From contig NZ_JBBOCA010000001.1 in assembly GCF_038002225.1 (NCBI RefSeq), positions 3,224,001-3,288,000 on the forward strand: a stretch of 64,000 bases of DNA, written 5' to 3'. This document shows, piece by piece, positions 16,843-24,445 of this stretch. Position 1 is the first letter of the stretch. Every line of letters begins with the position of its first letter. The DNA comes from Paenibacillus sp. FSL R7-0204 (GTDB lineage: Bacteria > Bacillota > Bacilli > Paenibacillales > Paenibacillaceae). The translations under genes were made by a program, and so were the position numbers. The notes beneath the pieces are model-generated. The model ran no database searches. It saw only the letters and a program-made list of their open reading frames with translations, and had not been told where the DNA came from.

Positions 16843-17556
16843 ATGGCCAAAATAGTAGTCGTAGACGACGATCTTTTCATTTTACAGCTGCTCTCGGAAT
16901 ATTTGCGCAAGGAAGGGTACGAGGTGACTTCGTTCTCGAATGGCCGCACGCTGGTCGAGCATGTCCGTACAGAGCACCCGGATTGCCTGATTCTCGATAT
17001 TATGATGCCGGGGATTGACGGTCTGGCGCTGCTCACCGAACTGCGTACCTTCACCGAGCTTCCTATTATTATGATCTCTGCACGCGGCGAGGAGAGTGAC
17101 CGGATTCAGGGGCTGGAGCTGGGCTGTAGTGACTTCCTGAGTAAGCCGTTCAATCCGCGTGAGCTGGTGGGCCGGGTGAAGTCTATGCTGCGTCTGGCTA
17201 GAGCGGGTAATGCTGCTGCGGAGGAGACCTCCCAGGTGGTAACGGCGAAGCAAGTCTGCAAGTCCGGGAATGTGGAGATTGACGCGGATTACCGGAAAGT
17301 AACGGTGAATGCAGAGGAAGTAAGCTTGACCTCGCGGGAGTTCGACCTGTTGCTTTTCCTGGCCTCCCATCTGGAACGGCCCTTCGGGCGTGAGCATCTG
17401 ATTCAGCAGGTGTGGGAATATGACTTTTTCGGGGATGTCCGGGTTGTAGATGATGTGGTCAAAAGAATCCGCAAAAAGCTCGCCGAGCACCACTCCACAC
17501 TTCTAATTGATACGGTGTGGGGCTTCGGATACCGGGCATCCGTGCGGAAGGTGTAG
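16843..17556 (+). CDS. OmpR/PhoB family response regulator
   Basis: A 237-residue two-domain regulator. The receiver (about 1-120) has the acidic pocket VVDDD, phospho-acceptor Asp52 in LILDIMMPG, Ser/Thr in MISAR and Lys in 'SDFLSKPFNPREL'. A winged-helix DNA-binding domain follows (about 140-237, 'LTSREFDLLLFLASHLERPFGREHLIQQVW'). The kinase gene starts 3 bp after its stop, so the pair is one operon. The signal cannot be told from the sequence. Confidence 0.94.
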   Translation: MAKIVVVDDDLFILQLLSEYLRKEGYEVTSFSNGRTLVEHVRTEHPDCLILDIMMPGIDGLALLTELRTFTELPIIMISARGEESDRIQGLELGCSDFLSKPFNPRELVGRVKSMLRLARAGNAAAEETSQVVTAKQVCKSGNVEIDADYRKVTVNAEEVSLTSREFDLLLFLASHLERPFGREHLIQQVWEYDFFGDVRVVDDVVKRIRKKLAEHHSTLLIDTVWGFGYRASVRKV

Positions 17557-17558
17557 CC

Positions 17559-18884
17559 ATGCGGACCATTCGCGGTAAAATGCTGTTCTCGCTCTGCATT
17601 GCCATGCTCATCACGGTAGCAATTACGGTGATGCTGTTCGTGCATCTGATCGACGACATCCTGATGAATCAGGTGAAGGCTGAGCTGCATGGACAGGTAG
17701 GGAAGGCGCAGAAGCTGCTAAGCGATGGTGACCTCAACAATCTGAACAGCACGCAGTTCAAGTATGTCGTCAAGGGCCTGATGATGAACGCGGACTATAT
17801 GATTCTGGATGGCAACCAGAGGATCGTTGATGCCAGTGATGAGAAGGAGGAAGGGAAGCAACTACAATACACGCCTACGGGGAAAAATGGAATTGCCCTC
17901 CTACACGGCAGGAAGGTCCTATATGCGCAAGAAAAGCTGAGAGGGCTGTCCGATGAAATCTTCATCTACTCGCCGCTATCTTCGCTTAGAGCCTTATACG
18001 GCTCACTCATGCGAACCACCTTGCTGTCCATCGGAGCCAGTTTTGTGGTGATTCTCGCGATCGGGCTGTTCGCCGTCTCACGGGTGGTGCGTCCGTTGAA
18101 CCGGTTGAAGGAAGCTGTTGGGCGATATGAGCCTTCCTATGCACAGGGCAATCCTTTTCCGCAGGGGGACCGGACCGAGATCGGGGAGCTGATGACCACC
18201 TTCCAGTCCATGTCGGGGCGCATCCAGCAGCATCAGCGGAACCAGATTGAATTCCTGCAGAATATCTCACATGAGCTCAAAACCCCCCTGATGTCCATCC
18301 ACGGCTTCGTGTTCGCTATTCAGGATCAGGTGGTCACGCAGGAGGAGGGGCTGGAGGTCATTACCAACCAATCGCAGCGCTTGATTGATATGGTAGACAA
18401 GCTGCTCCAGCTCTCCCGGCTGGAAGCCGTTGACGAGCATTGGCCCGCCGCCAACATTGACCTGCGGACCATGGCCGAAGAAGCCGCCATGCTGCTCATG
18501 CCGGAGGCCAGCCGGAGGGACCTGAAGCTCAGCGTGGAAGGCGAGAGCCTGCAAGTTACGATTCCCGGCGAGCAGCTGTTCCGTATTCTGGTCAACCTGC
18601 TGCAGAATGCGGTTAGGCATACCACAGATCAGGTGGTCATCCGGGTGGAACACGAGATTCCGGGAGCCGAGTGGGCAATCCATATTGAAGATAATGGTCC
18701 GGGGCTGGCAGAAGAGGAGCGGGAAGCGGTCTTCGAGCGTTTCTACACTGGAGCGAACGGAGTCACCGGCCTCGGCCTGGCCATCTGCCGCCAGATCGCG
18801 GCTCGGCTGAACGGGGAACTGACCTATTCCCGCTCGGAGATGGGTGGGGCTCGGTTTAGTTTTAGGAAGAAGGTTGGGGAATGA
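17559..18884 (+). CDS. Sensor histidine kinase (HAMP-HisKA-HATPase)
   Basis: About 441 residues starting at the ATG at 17559, 2 bp after the regulator's stop. Two membrane segments (about 7-30 and 148-170) enclose a roughly 115-residue extracellular sensor. A HAMP domain follows ('SRVVRPLNRLKEAVGRYEP'), then HisKA with phospho-acceptor His238 in ISHELKTPL, and HATPase_c with the N box ('RILVNLLQNAVRHT'), G1 ('EDNGPGLAEEE') and F box ('FERFYTG'), ending in 'GLGLAICRQIAARL'. It is complete. A decayed second copy of its ATPase part lies 1.0-2.0 kb downstream. Confidence 0.94.
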   Translation: MRTIRGKMLFSLCIAMLITVAITVMLFVHLIDDILMNQVKAELHGQVGKAQKLLSDGDLNNLNSTQFKYVVKGLMMNADYMILDGNQRIVDASDEKEEGKQLQYTPTGKNGIALLHGRKVLYAQEKLRGLSDEIFIYSPLSSLRALYGSLMRTTLLSIGASFVVILAIGLFAVSRVVRPLNRLKEAVGRYEPSYAQGNPFPQGDRTEIGELMTTFQSMSGRIQQHQRNQIEFLQNISHELKTPLMSIHGFVFAIQDQVVTQEEGLEVITNQSQRLIDMVDKLLQLSRLEAVDEHWPAANIDLRTMAEEAAMLLMPEASRRDLKLSVEGESLQVTIPGEQLFRILVNLLQNAVRHTTDQVVIRVEHEIPGAEWAIHIEDNGPGLAEEEREAVFERFYTGANGVTGLGLAICRQIAARLNGELTYSRSEMGGARFSFRKKVGE

Positions 18885-18911
18885 GGTGTTACAGACAGAC
18901 GCATTAAAAGT

Positions 18912-18960
18912 AACAGCAGCAGAATAAGACTAAATAAGTCTTAGACTGCTGCTGTTGTCG
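18912..18960 (+). terminator. Terminator of the two-component operon
   Basis: AACAGCAGCAG (18912-18922) pairs with CTGCTGCTGTT (18946-18956); an inner hairpin (TAAGAC...GTCTTA) extends the stem. It starts 28 bp after the kinase stop. The T-tract is poor. Confidence 0.7.
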
Positions 18961-18982
18961 TACAACTTGCGTTTCGTGCTTT

Positions 18983-19456
18983 TCATCTGCATTCTTCATA
19001 CCAATCATCTTCAAGATTTTGAATAGTATCCTGTAAAAGTTCTGAAAAGGTTGGGGCTATAAAATAAACAAAATCAGGGTCATGTACATAAAAGATAACT
19101 TGCCCAGCTGTACCATGTTCTGTCGGGTCAAAGTCTAACATTAGGTACAATGCACCTCCTACAACCTGTGCAAAAGGAAACCAATCCTTGTTAAATAAAT
19201 AGGGCTTAATACGAGAATCTAGCTTACTAATTTCCTCATCGCTATAATATTCGCTCATTAAATTATCGCGATCGCAGAAAAATTTCTTAGTATCTCTAAT
19301 ATCATCTAAGGAAAGCAAGGTAAATGGAATAACACTATCTCCATATGAAGTATACAAAAGATTAAGCGGATAACCACTGCCATTCTTAAGAGTATAAAAC
19401 GCCTTAAAGTCTGTTGGCAATGAACCTATTATTGTACGCACACAACCATATTCCAC
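18983..19456 (-). CDS. SUKH (SMI1/KNR4) family immunity-type protein, short N-terminus
   Basis: About 157 residues with the SUKH pattern: 'LPTDFKAFYTLKNGSGYPLNLLY', then 'FPFAQVVGGALYLMLDFDPTEHGTAGQVIFYVHDPD' and 'FSELLQDTI'. SUKH proteins are widely used as immunity proteins against polymorphic or contact-dependent toxins. The first helix usually found before LPxDF is mostly missing: the frame closes at a TAG three codons upstream of the GTG start, and no good ribosome site is present. It is probably N-terminally trimmed or coupled to the gene before it, which ends 9 bp upstream. No toxin gene is nearby. Confidence 0.75.
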   Translation of the reverse strand: MEYGCVRTIIGSLPTDFKAFYTLKNGSGYPLNLLYTSYGDSVIPFTLLSLDDIRDTKKFFCDRDNLMSEYYSDEEISKLDSRIKPYLFNKDWFPFAQVVGGALYLMLDFDPTEHGTAGQVIFYVHDPDFVYFIAPTFSELLQDTIQNLEDDWYEECR

Positions 19457-19465
19457 CTTAGCCTA

Positions 19466-19819
19466 TTAATTTTCGGGCATTTGCCAACCCGTTTCCTCAT
19501 CCCAAATGGCATCTGTATCATCTAGATGCACATGCCAATCCCCATTAGAAATCCTTCTTCTAATATCCGTCAAACAGGTCAACCAATAAAACAGCGCATG
19601 CACTGTATCTTCAAAATTGTCTGAAAGGGGCAGCTTTGTTGCACCTGCAAAAATTTCTGTCGGTTCATCCTGGTCATAGTCATACACATGAAATGTTTCT
19701 CCAATATCCTTCATCTCAAAATCCGCATTGTATTGATCAATGATGGCCGTGATCTCTTGCTTCTCAATGTCCGTAAGGTTATGATTTCTCATACAAGTGT
19801 AATAAATAGAAATCCCCAT
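19466..19819 (-). CDS. Hypothetical protein, 117 residues, next to SUKH gene
   Basis: Starts 'MGISIYYTCMRNHNLTDIEKQEI' after a good GGAGG site, and ends 'GDWHVHLDDTDAIWDEETGWQMPEN'. It is acidic, soluble and rich in aromatics. I do not recognise a named family; the size, charge and location directly before a SUKH gene suggest another orphan immunity-type protein. Both genes are AT-richer than the kinase upstream and sit between that kinase and the decayed kinase copy. Confidence 0.7.
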   Translation of the reverse strand: MGISIYYTCMRNHNLTDIEKQEITAIIDQYNADFEMKDIGETFHVYDYDQDEPTEIFAGATKLPLSDNFEDTVHALFYWLTCLTDIRRRISNGDWHVHLDDTDAIWDEETGWQMPEN

Positions 19820-19910
19820 GCTACATTCCTCCATTATAAAAAATAATCACTCAAGAACTTACGTCCTCTTTATTATGCCCTATTAATCCAATACAAGTAA
19901 ATTCTCATTG

Positions 19911-20168
19911 AACGTTGACCTGCGGACCATAGCCGAAGAAGCCGCCATGCTGCTCAGCCGGAGGCCACCCGGCGGGACCTGAAGCTCACCGTGGAAGGCG
20001 AGAGCCTGCAAGTTACAATCCCCGGCGAGCAGCTATTCCGTATCCTGGTCAATCTACTACAGAATGCGGTTAGGCATACCGCAGATCAGGTGGTCATCCA
20101 GGTGGACTCAAGAGGTTCCTAGAGCCGCGTGAACAATCCATATTGGAGATAACGGTCCGGGCTTGGCA
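19911..20168 (+). pseudogene. Decayed copy of the histidine kinase ATPase region (part 1)
   Basis: Bases 19911-20168 align with 18453-18710 of the intact kinase gene at high identity (roughly 85-90% by eye), with small indels that break the frame. It covers the region from 'IDLRTMAEEAAMLLMPEA' to the G1 box. No start or promoter is present. It stops abruptly where the P-loop gene region begins. Together with 20851-20939 it is the remains of a tandem or paralogous kinase gene. Confidence 0.85.
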
Positions 20169-20696
20169 TTCGATCTCATAAAAACGTTTCGCTATAGTCG
20201 TCGCATTCGTCTGCCAATCAATGGTACCGTCAATATGTATTACAGGACACGTTAGGGTTTCCACCCATTGTTCAATTTTTGACAGCGAACGCGAAGCCAC
20301 GAAATCAATAAATTTTAAATGCTGCTCGTACATATCACCACCTTTGCGTATGCGTTCTCCATGTTGGTTATACGCACGTTGCTCTATACGTTCCATACGT
20401 ATTTCAATTGGTGCTGAGATAAATACGGCGAGGTTATAAAACTTAGGAATTGTGTCGCCAAAATCACCCGTGACAGCAGTGAGGATAAATGAACGATATT
20501 TCTCAATGTCGGCAAACATTAAACTCAAACACTCTTCATAAGGACGTACTGCGGTATATGGAATTTCTGATTTTTTAAAGTGGTAATCCTCGTGATCCAT
20601 ATGCTTAAAGTTCAATAGGTGCGCCAGTTCACATCCAAGTGTAGTCTTTCCGCTTCCATTTGCCCCGAATACAATTATTCCATGGGGTTTATTCAT
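20094..20696 (-). CDS. P-loop small-molecule kinase-like protein with an aberrant C-terminus
   Basis: About 200 residues. The N-terminus 'IIVFGANGSGKTTLGCELAHLL' is a Walker A motif in the shikimate/adenylate kinase-like setting; 'HMDHEDYHFKK' could bind substrate and 'RMERIEQRAYNQHGER' resembles a lid. It probably phosphorylates a small molecule, but the substrate is unknown. GGAGGG precedes the ATG at 20694-20696. The last 25 or so residues (after about 20168) are read antisense through the kinase pseudogene fragment, so the natural C-terminus has been replaced or extended by a chance tail. It may still be active. Confidence 0.7.
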   Translation of the reverse strand: MNKPHGIIVFGANGSGKTTLGCELAHLLNFKHMDHEDYHFKKSEIPYTAVRPYEECLSLMFADIEKYRSFILTAVTGDFGDTIPKFYNLAVFISAPIEIRMERIEQRAYNQHGERIRKGGDMYEQHLKFIDFVASRSLSKIEQWVETLTCPVIHIDGTIDWQTNATTIAKRFYEIECQARTVISNMDCSRGSRNLLSPPG

Positions 20697-20850
20697 TTTG
20701 CTACCCTCCATTTTAGGCCTGTTACTGCAGAGTCGCTCTTTGAACTCGGTTCAACGACCAAGGCCGTTACCCTTTCTTAAGGATAACCCTTCATTTTTTT
20801 ACTGGATCCGGGTAGATCCGGAGGTTCAGGTAAGTGCATGGACGATCTTG

Positions 20851-20939
20851 ATTGGAAAATAACGGCCCGGGGCTGGCGGAGGCGGTCTTTGAGCGTTTCT
20901 ATACCGGCATGAACGGAGTTACCGGCCTCTGTCTGGCTT
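20851..20939 (+). pseudogene. Decayed copy of the histidine kinase ATPase region (part 2)
   Basis: This piece matches 18683-18783 of the intact kinase (G1 box through 'FERFYTG.NGVTGL'), with about 10 bases missing. It overlaps the end of part 1 by some 25 bases in kinase coordinates (both contain ATAACGG.CCGGG), so the P-loop gene between them was inserted with duplication, or the two pieces come from separate events. No reading frame is preserved. Confidence 0.8.
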
Positions 20940-20993
20940 CGGGTGCATCCACATGCAGAATGGTAAACCTTGACGCAAGGGTAAGCTTTTGGC

Positions 20994-21989
20994 TTACTGA
21001 ATAGGTACTGCTAAAACAACATGCAACAATCGATTTACTTTAAGGTGTTTCGTGATGCATCCGCTATCCTCTAATAAATCAATGAGCTTGGGGAGTAGAA
21101 TAGAATCCTCATCACCTTCATGCGCTGTGCTTCCTTCCCCGTCAATCATCAAATCCGCGACGCAAATCCTTCCGTGAGGTTTTAAGACCCTGCGCATCTC
21201 CTGAATAGAGAGCAGCATTTGGCCGCTCGTCAGATGATGCAGGGCAAAGCTCGAAACAATAAAATCAAATTTCCCGTCAAGGTACGGAAGTGCCAGGAAA
21301 TTGCCAAGCTTGGTCTCCATCTCGGGAAATTTGCGCAGGCACTCTTTTAACATTTCGTTGGACTGATCCACCCCAGCCATCACCGCGCCTTCATGGATCA
21401 GGCGGCCGGCCAAATTTCCCGTACCCGTTCCAATATCCAAGCCCCGTTCTCCATGGATTGGCGAAACCCATTTCACGACGAGGCGCAGCGCCTCATCATA
21501 GTCCCCATATTTCCGTGTGTCCTCTTGAACCAACTGATCGTGAACGCCGGCCAAGCGGTCATACCCCCACTTATCCTTCCATGTCCGTTGTTCCCTCAGT
21601 CTTCTCGAACCCTCCGCCAGAATGTAAATGTCATCAAGGGGAAGGGTATTGTCATTCTTAAGGGTTTCAATCATTTGATCTGTTGTCTCGATAATCTGCT
21701 GCATTTCGACCCACTTGGTGAACATGACGGATCGCTGGAGTTCCAACAGGTATCGTAATTGACTGTTTCCTTTGGCTTCAATATCCAATAGTGCAGTCCG
21801 AATCTCACTAACCGGCATTCCTGATTCCCTGAGTGCAATGATCGTCTGCAAGCGCCAAATATCTTCTTCGTCAAACCTCCGGTACTGATTGTCATCTTGT
21901 TTGGAAGGAGCAATAAGAGCTTTTTCTTCGTAAAACCGAATCGCGCGCTGCGATATTTTCAGCATATCAGCGACTTCTTTTATTTTCAT
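20994..21989 (-). CDS. MerR regulator fused to a SAM-dependent methyltransferase
   Basis: About 331 residues. An N-terminal MerR HTH (about 1-70, 'MKIKEVADMLKISQRAIRFYEEKALIAPSKQDDNQYRRFDEEDI') and its coiled-coil (about 80-120) are fused to a class I methyltransferase: 'GERGLDIGTGTGNLAGRLI' (motif I, about 178-196), 'MAGVDQSNEML', 'FDFIVSSFALHHL' and 'VLKPHGRICVADLM'. The ATG at 21987-21989 has AAGGGGT. It is divergent from an MTA/SAH deaminase gene, with a MerR-type promoter between. The methyltransferase half may act as a SAM/SAH sensor or as an enzyme; its acceptor is unknown. Confidence 0.88.
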   Translation of the reverse strand: MKIKEVADMLKISQRAIRFYEEKALIAPSKQDDNQYRRFDEEDIWRLQTIIALRESGMPVSEIRTALLDIEAKGNSQLRYLLELQRSVMFTKWVEMQQIIETTDQMIETLKNDNTLPLDDIYILAEGSRRLREQRTWKDKWGYDRLAGVHDQLVQEDTRKYGDYDEALRLVVKWVSPIHGERGLDIGTGTGNLAGRLIHEGAVMAGVDQSNEMLKECLRKFPEMETKLGNFLALPYLDGKFDFIVSSFALHHLTSGQMLLSIQEMRRVLKPHGRICVADLMIDGEGSTAHEGDEDSILLPKLIDLLEDSGCITKHLKVNRLLHVVLAVPIQ

Positions 21990-22010
21990 GAGACAGACCC
22001 CTTTATGTTC

Positions 22011-22046
22011 TTGACCCTCACTCAACGTCAAGGTTTAGTATAAACC
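22011..22046 (+). promoter_or_regulatory. MerR-type promoter and operator of the SAH deaminase gene
   Basis: TTGACC (22011-22016) and TAGTAT (22036-22041) are separated by 19 bp, the abnormal spacing that MerR activators correct by twisting DNA. An imperfect dyad CTCAACGTCAAG (22021-22032) is centred in the spacer, as in known MerR operators. A second inverted repeat, GGTTTA-GTA-TAAACC (22032-22046), covers the -10. The deaminase start is 26 bp beyond the -10. Confidence 0.75.
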
Positions 22047-22067
22047 CTAGAAAAGGAGGCTGTCACG

Positions 22068-23354
22068 ATGAAGACGTTAATCAAAGGCGCGACCATCTTA
22101 ACCATGGGAAACGAGGAACCATATATCGGGGATATTCTCATCGACGGGGACCGCATAGCGGACATTCAGTCCATCATATCCACTGGGGCAGATGTGGTCA
22201 TTCATGGCGAGGGTATGGCAGCAATGCCCGGGCTGATCAATGCTCACCAACACTCGTCTATGAGCTTATTGCGGGGCTTTTCCGACGATTTGAAGCTTAT
22301 GGATTGGTTAAACCAAAAGATGCTTCCTGCTGAAGCACGAATGACGCCAGAGGATATTTATTGGGGAGCGAAGCTCGCGATGGCGGAAATGATTAAATCG
22401 GGTACGACTGCCTTCGCCGACATGTACATCCACATGAATGAAATCGCGGCAGCGGTAGAAGAGGTCGGTATGCGGGCTTCTTTAACGCGGGGTTTGGTTT
22501 TCCTCGATAATGACAAAGGGCGGCGAATGTCGGAGGCGCTCGATCTCGTTCGTCACTGGAGCGGTGCAGCAGAAGGCAGAATCACGACCATGCTGGGGCC
22601 GCATTCCCCTTACACAGTTCCTCCGCAGCCCTTTAGAGAGATTATCGACTGGGCGGAGCAGGAGAACATTCCTATACATACTCATTTGGCCGAAACGAAA
22701 GAGGAAGTCAATCAGATTCGGGAAAAGTATAATCAAACCCCAACCGAATATTTGTATCACCTCGGTCTGTTTGAACGGGCACATGTGCTCCTCGCACATA
22801 GCGTGCATCTAAATCGCCGTGATATTGTGTATTTGAAAAGTATGCGGGGTGGCGTGTCCCATAATCCAGTAAGCAATCTCAAGCTTGGCTGCGGCATAGC
22901 GCCGATCAAGGAGATGGCTGACCAAGGGATTACCATTGGTTTAGGCACGGATGGGGCGGGCAGCGCCACCACGTTAGATATGTTCGAGGAAATCCGGGCG
23001 GCAACATGGCTGCAAAAGTTGGATTACGGGGACCCTACGAAGCTTCCCGCTATGGATACTCTTCGCATGGCGACGGCTGGAAGTGCGGAATTGCTCCGCA
23101 TTGCCCATGAGGTGGGCATATTGGAAATCGGGAAGAAGGCAGATATCATCTTGATTGATATGAGAAAACCGCACTTGCAGCCTATACACAACATCCATTC
23201 ACTGCTCGCATACAGCGCTAACGGAGCGGACGTGGACACCACCATCGTTAACGGAAAAGTGTTAATGCAAGGCCGTCAACTGCTCACTATTGATGAAGAC
23301 GAGTTATTGGAGCAAGTGTCGCTGCGCTCTAAGCGTATCGTTGAAGGCATCTAA
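22068..23354 (+). CDS. 5-methylthioadenosine/S-adenosylhomocysteine deaminase-like amidohydrolase
   Basis: A 428-residue amidohydrolase of the TrzA/MtaD/SsnA branch. Metal ligands are complete: His60 and His62 (NAHQHSS), His206 (HTHLAET), His244 (LAHSVH) and Asp295 (GTDGAGS); Glu209 is the expected catalytic acid. Family members deaminate the adenine ring of SAH or methylthioadenosine to inosyl products, or act on related ring amines. GGAGG precedes the ATG. It faces a MerR-methyltransferase fusion whose reaction product would be SAH, so a shared role in SAH sensing or removal is attractive. A terminator follows. Confidence 0.88.
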   Translation: MKTLIKGATILTMGNEEPYIGDILIDGDRIADIQSIISTGADVVIHGEGMAAMPGLINAHQHSSMSLLRGFSDDLKLMDWLNQKMLPAEARMTPEDIYWGAKLAMAEMIKSGTTAFADMYIHMNEIAAAVEEVGMRASLTRGLVFLDNDKGRRMSEALDLVRHWSGAAEGRITTMLGPHSPYTVPPQPFREIIDWAEQENIPIHTHLAETKEEVNQIREKYNQTPTEYLYHLGLFERAHVLLAHSVHLNRRDIVYLKSMRGGVSHNPVSNLKLGCGIAPIKEMADQGITIGLGTDGAGSATTLDMFEEIRAATWLQKLDYGDPTKLPAMDTLRMATAGSAELLRIAHEVGILEIGKKADIILIDMRKPHLQPIHNIHSLLAYSANGADVDTTIVNGKVLMQGRQLLTIDEDELLEQVSLRSKRIVEGI

Positions 23355-23369
23355 TATTCCTGATTACTT

Positions 23370-23400
23370 AAAACGCGGGCAGATTATGTCCGCGTTTTTC
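23370..23400 (+). terminator. Terminator after the deaminase gene
   Basis: AAACGCGG (23371-23378) pairs with CCGCGTTT (23390-23397), followed by more Ts. It lies 17 bp after the stop. Confidence 0.8.
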
Positions 23401-23632
23401 TTTGATTGTTTTTTGCGTTAAACTGCCCGTTTGCTTAACGAAGCGTCCGCACTAGCCCTATAATTTATTTTCTTTAAACATCGGCATATGGGCCTGTTTT
23501 TGTTGGGGGTGTGATTCTATGCGAATACTGCATAAAAAACAATATATACCCGAATTATCAAGTAAACTTGGTATAGAGGATCACTATTATCCACAAGTAT
23601 AAGCGTCACATTCAAAGGGAGGCCTGATAATC

Positions 23633-23908
23633 ATGATTTTGGAGGATTTGTATTATGGGAGTTTGCGTCCCAATGAGCGGATGAAGCCAAACGATCCAGA
23701 ATTGCGAAGGATTAATCAGCGGATTATTGATTCATTAGAAATGCTTAAAGAGAGACTACCAAAAGAAGATTTCGATCAGGTCGAGGAGACGATGGAGCTA
23801 CATAGTGAATCCTGTTCGCTAAATTCGGCATTATCTTTTACCCAAGGCTACAAAATAGGTGCGTTAATGATGATTGAGGTTTTTGGCGAGGACAAAAGCT
23901 CTATTTAA
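23633..23908 (+). CDS. DUF6809 family protein
   Basis: A 91-residue helical protein, 'ILEDLYYGSLRPNERMKPNDPELRRINQRIIDSLEMLKERLPKEDFDQVEE' in outline, with a C-terminal 'FTQGYKIGALMMIEVF'. This is the DUF6809 pattern, common in Bacillota, of unknown function. GGGAGG stands about 11 bp before the ATG. A weak stem (AACCG/CGGTT) with eight Ts follows at about 23935-23965 and may be its terminator. Confidence 0.75.
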   Translation: MILEDLYYGSLRPNERMKPNDPELRRINQRIIDSLEMLKERLPKEDFDQVEETMELHSESCSLNSALSFTQGYKIGALMMIEVFGEDKSSI

Positions 23909-24092
23909 AGAGGCATAAATTTAGTAGTAAAGGAACCGGGGCATAGGCAGCTTCGGTTTTTTTTATTGGGAAATATCAAGTTGAAATAATGTTCGGCAGT
24001 TAGAGAAATAGTTTGAACATTCTATAATACAATCTTTCACGAACTAACGCTCGGCATATGGTTTATTATGGTATTACGTGTTGTAATTACTG

Positions 24093-24168
24093 GACAATTA
24101 TAGACAATCGAAGACAATCTTGAACAAGTGTAGACAATTTCTTGTTTTGATAGATTTCAAATCTATCA
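24093..24168. promoter_or_regulatory. Helically phased GACAAT repeats and a 21-bp palindrome upstream of a toxin-antitoxin-like operon
   Basis: GACAAT occurs at 24093, 24103, 24113 and 24133, exactly 10 bp apart; the missing fourth slot (24123) reads AACAAG, a degenerate copy. Thus five units lie on one face of the helix. A near-perfect palindrome follows (24148-24168, TGATAGATTT with AAATCTATCA around one base). The array is 75-150 bp upstream of the small gene at 24242. It looks like a cooperative repressor site, or an iteron-like array. The rest of 23909-24241 holds no gene. Confidence 0.6.
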
Positions 24169-24241
24169 TTTTAAGACAGTTAGAACAGACAGACTCTGCA
24201 TTCGATATCTTCTAATATGTATATATTAGGAGGTGGGGAAT

Positions 24242-24445
24242 GTGGATAAAGAAGAAAAGGATAAGGAGGAAAAAGACATGGGTGCAATTACTGGAGATCA
24301 GTCAAAAGTGAATAAAACATCTGAAGGTATTAGTAAGTCTTTCCTTAAAACCGCTAAACGATTGCCTAGAAAAGACGGAAAGATAGTATTGGATCGAAAT
24401 AATCCTGAGCATGTATCATGGGCAGAGGGGTACAAGAAGAAATAA
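24242..24445 (+). CDS. Small protein, antitoxin candidate of a PemK-like pair
   Basis: Either 67 residues from the GTG at 24242 (AGGAGG 8 bp upstream) or 55 from the ATG at 24278 (AAGGAGG 8 bp upstream); both starts are well served and I cannot decide. The first residues of the long form are a Lys/Glu run. The rest, 'GAITGDQSKVNKTSEGISKSFLKTAKRLPRKDGKIVLD', is basic and ends 'NPEHVSWAEGYKKK'. Its stop overlaps the next ATG (TAATG), the usual layout of coupled antitoxin-toxin pairs. No named antitoxin family is recognised. Confidence 0.6.
   Translation: MDKEEKDKEEKDMGAITGDQSKVNKTSEGISKSFLKTAKRLPRKDGKIVLDRNNPEHVSWAEGYKKK

Noticed and set aside
18984..20711. The immunity-type and P-loop genes as a mobile element with its own recombinase
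   Set aside because: No integrase, transposase, terminal inverted repeats or clear target duplications could be found around them; recombination between kinase copies explains the layout as well.
24001..24200. The repeat array was considered as a CRISPR
   Set aside because: Units are only 6 bp with 4-bp spacers and there is no cas gene; a protein-binding array is the better reading.
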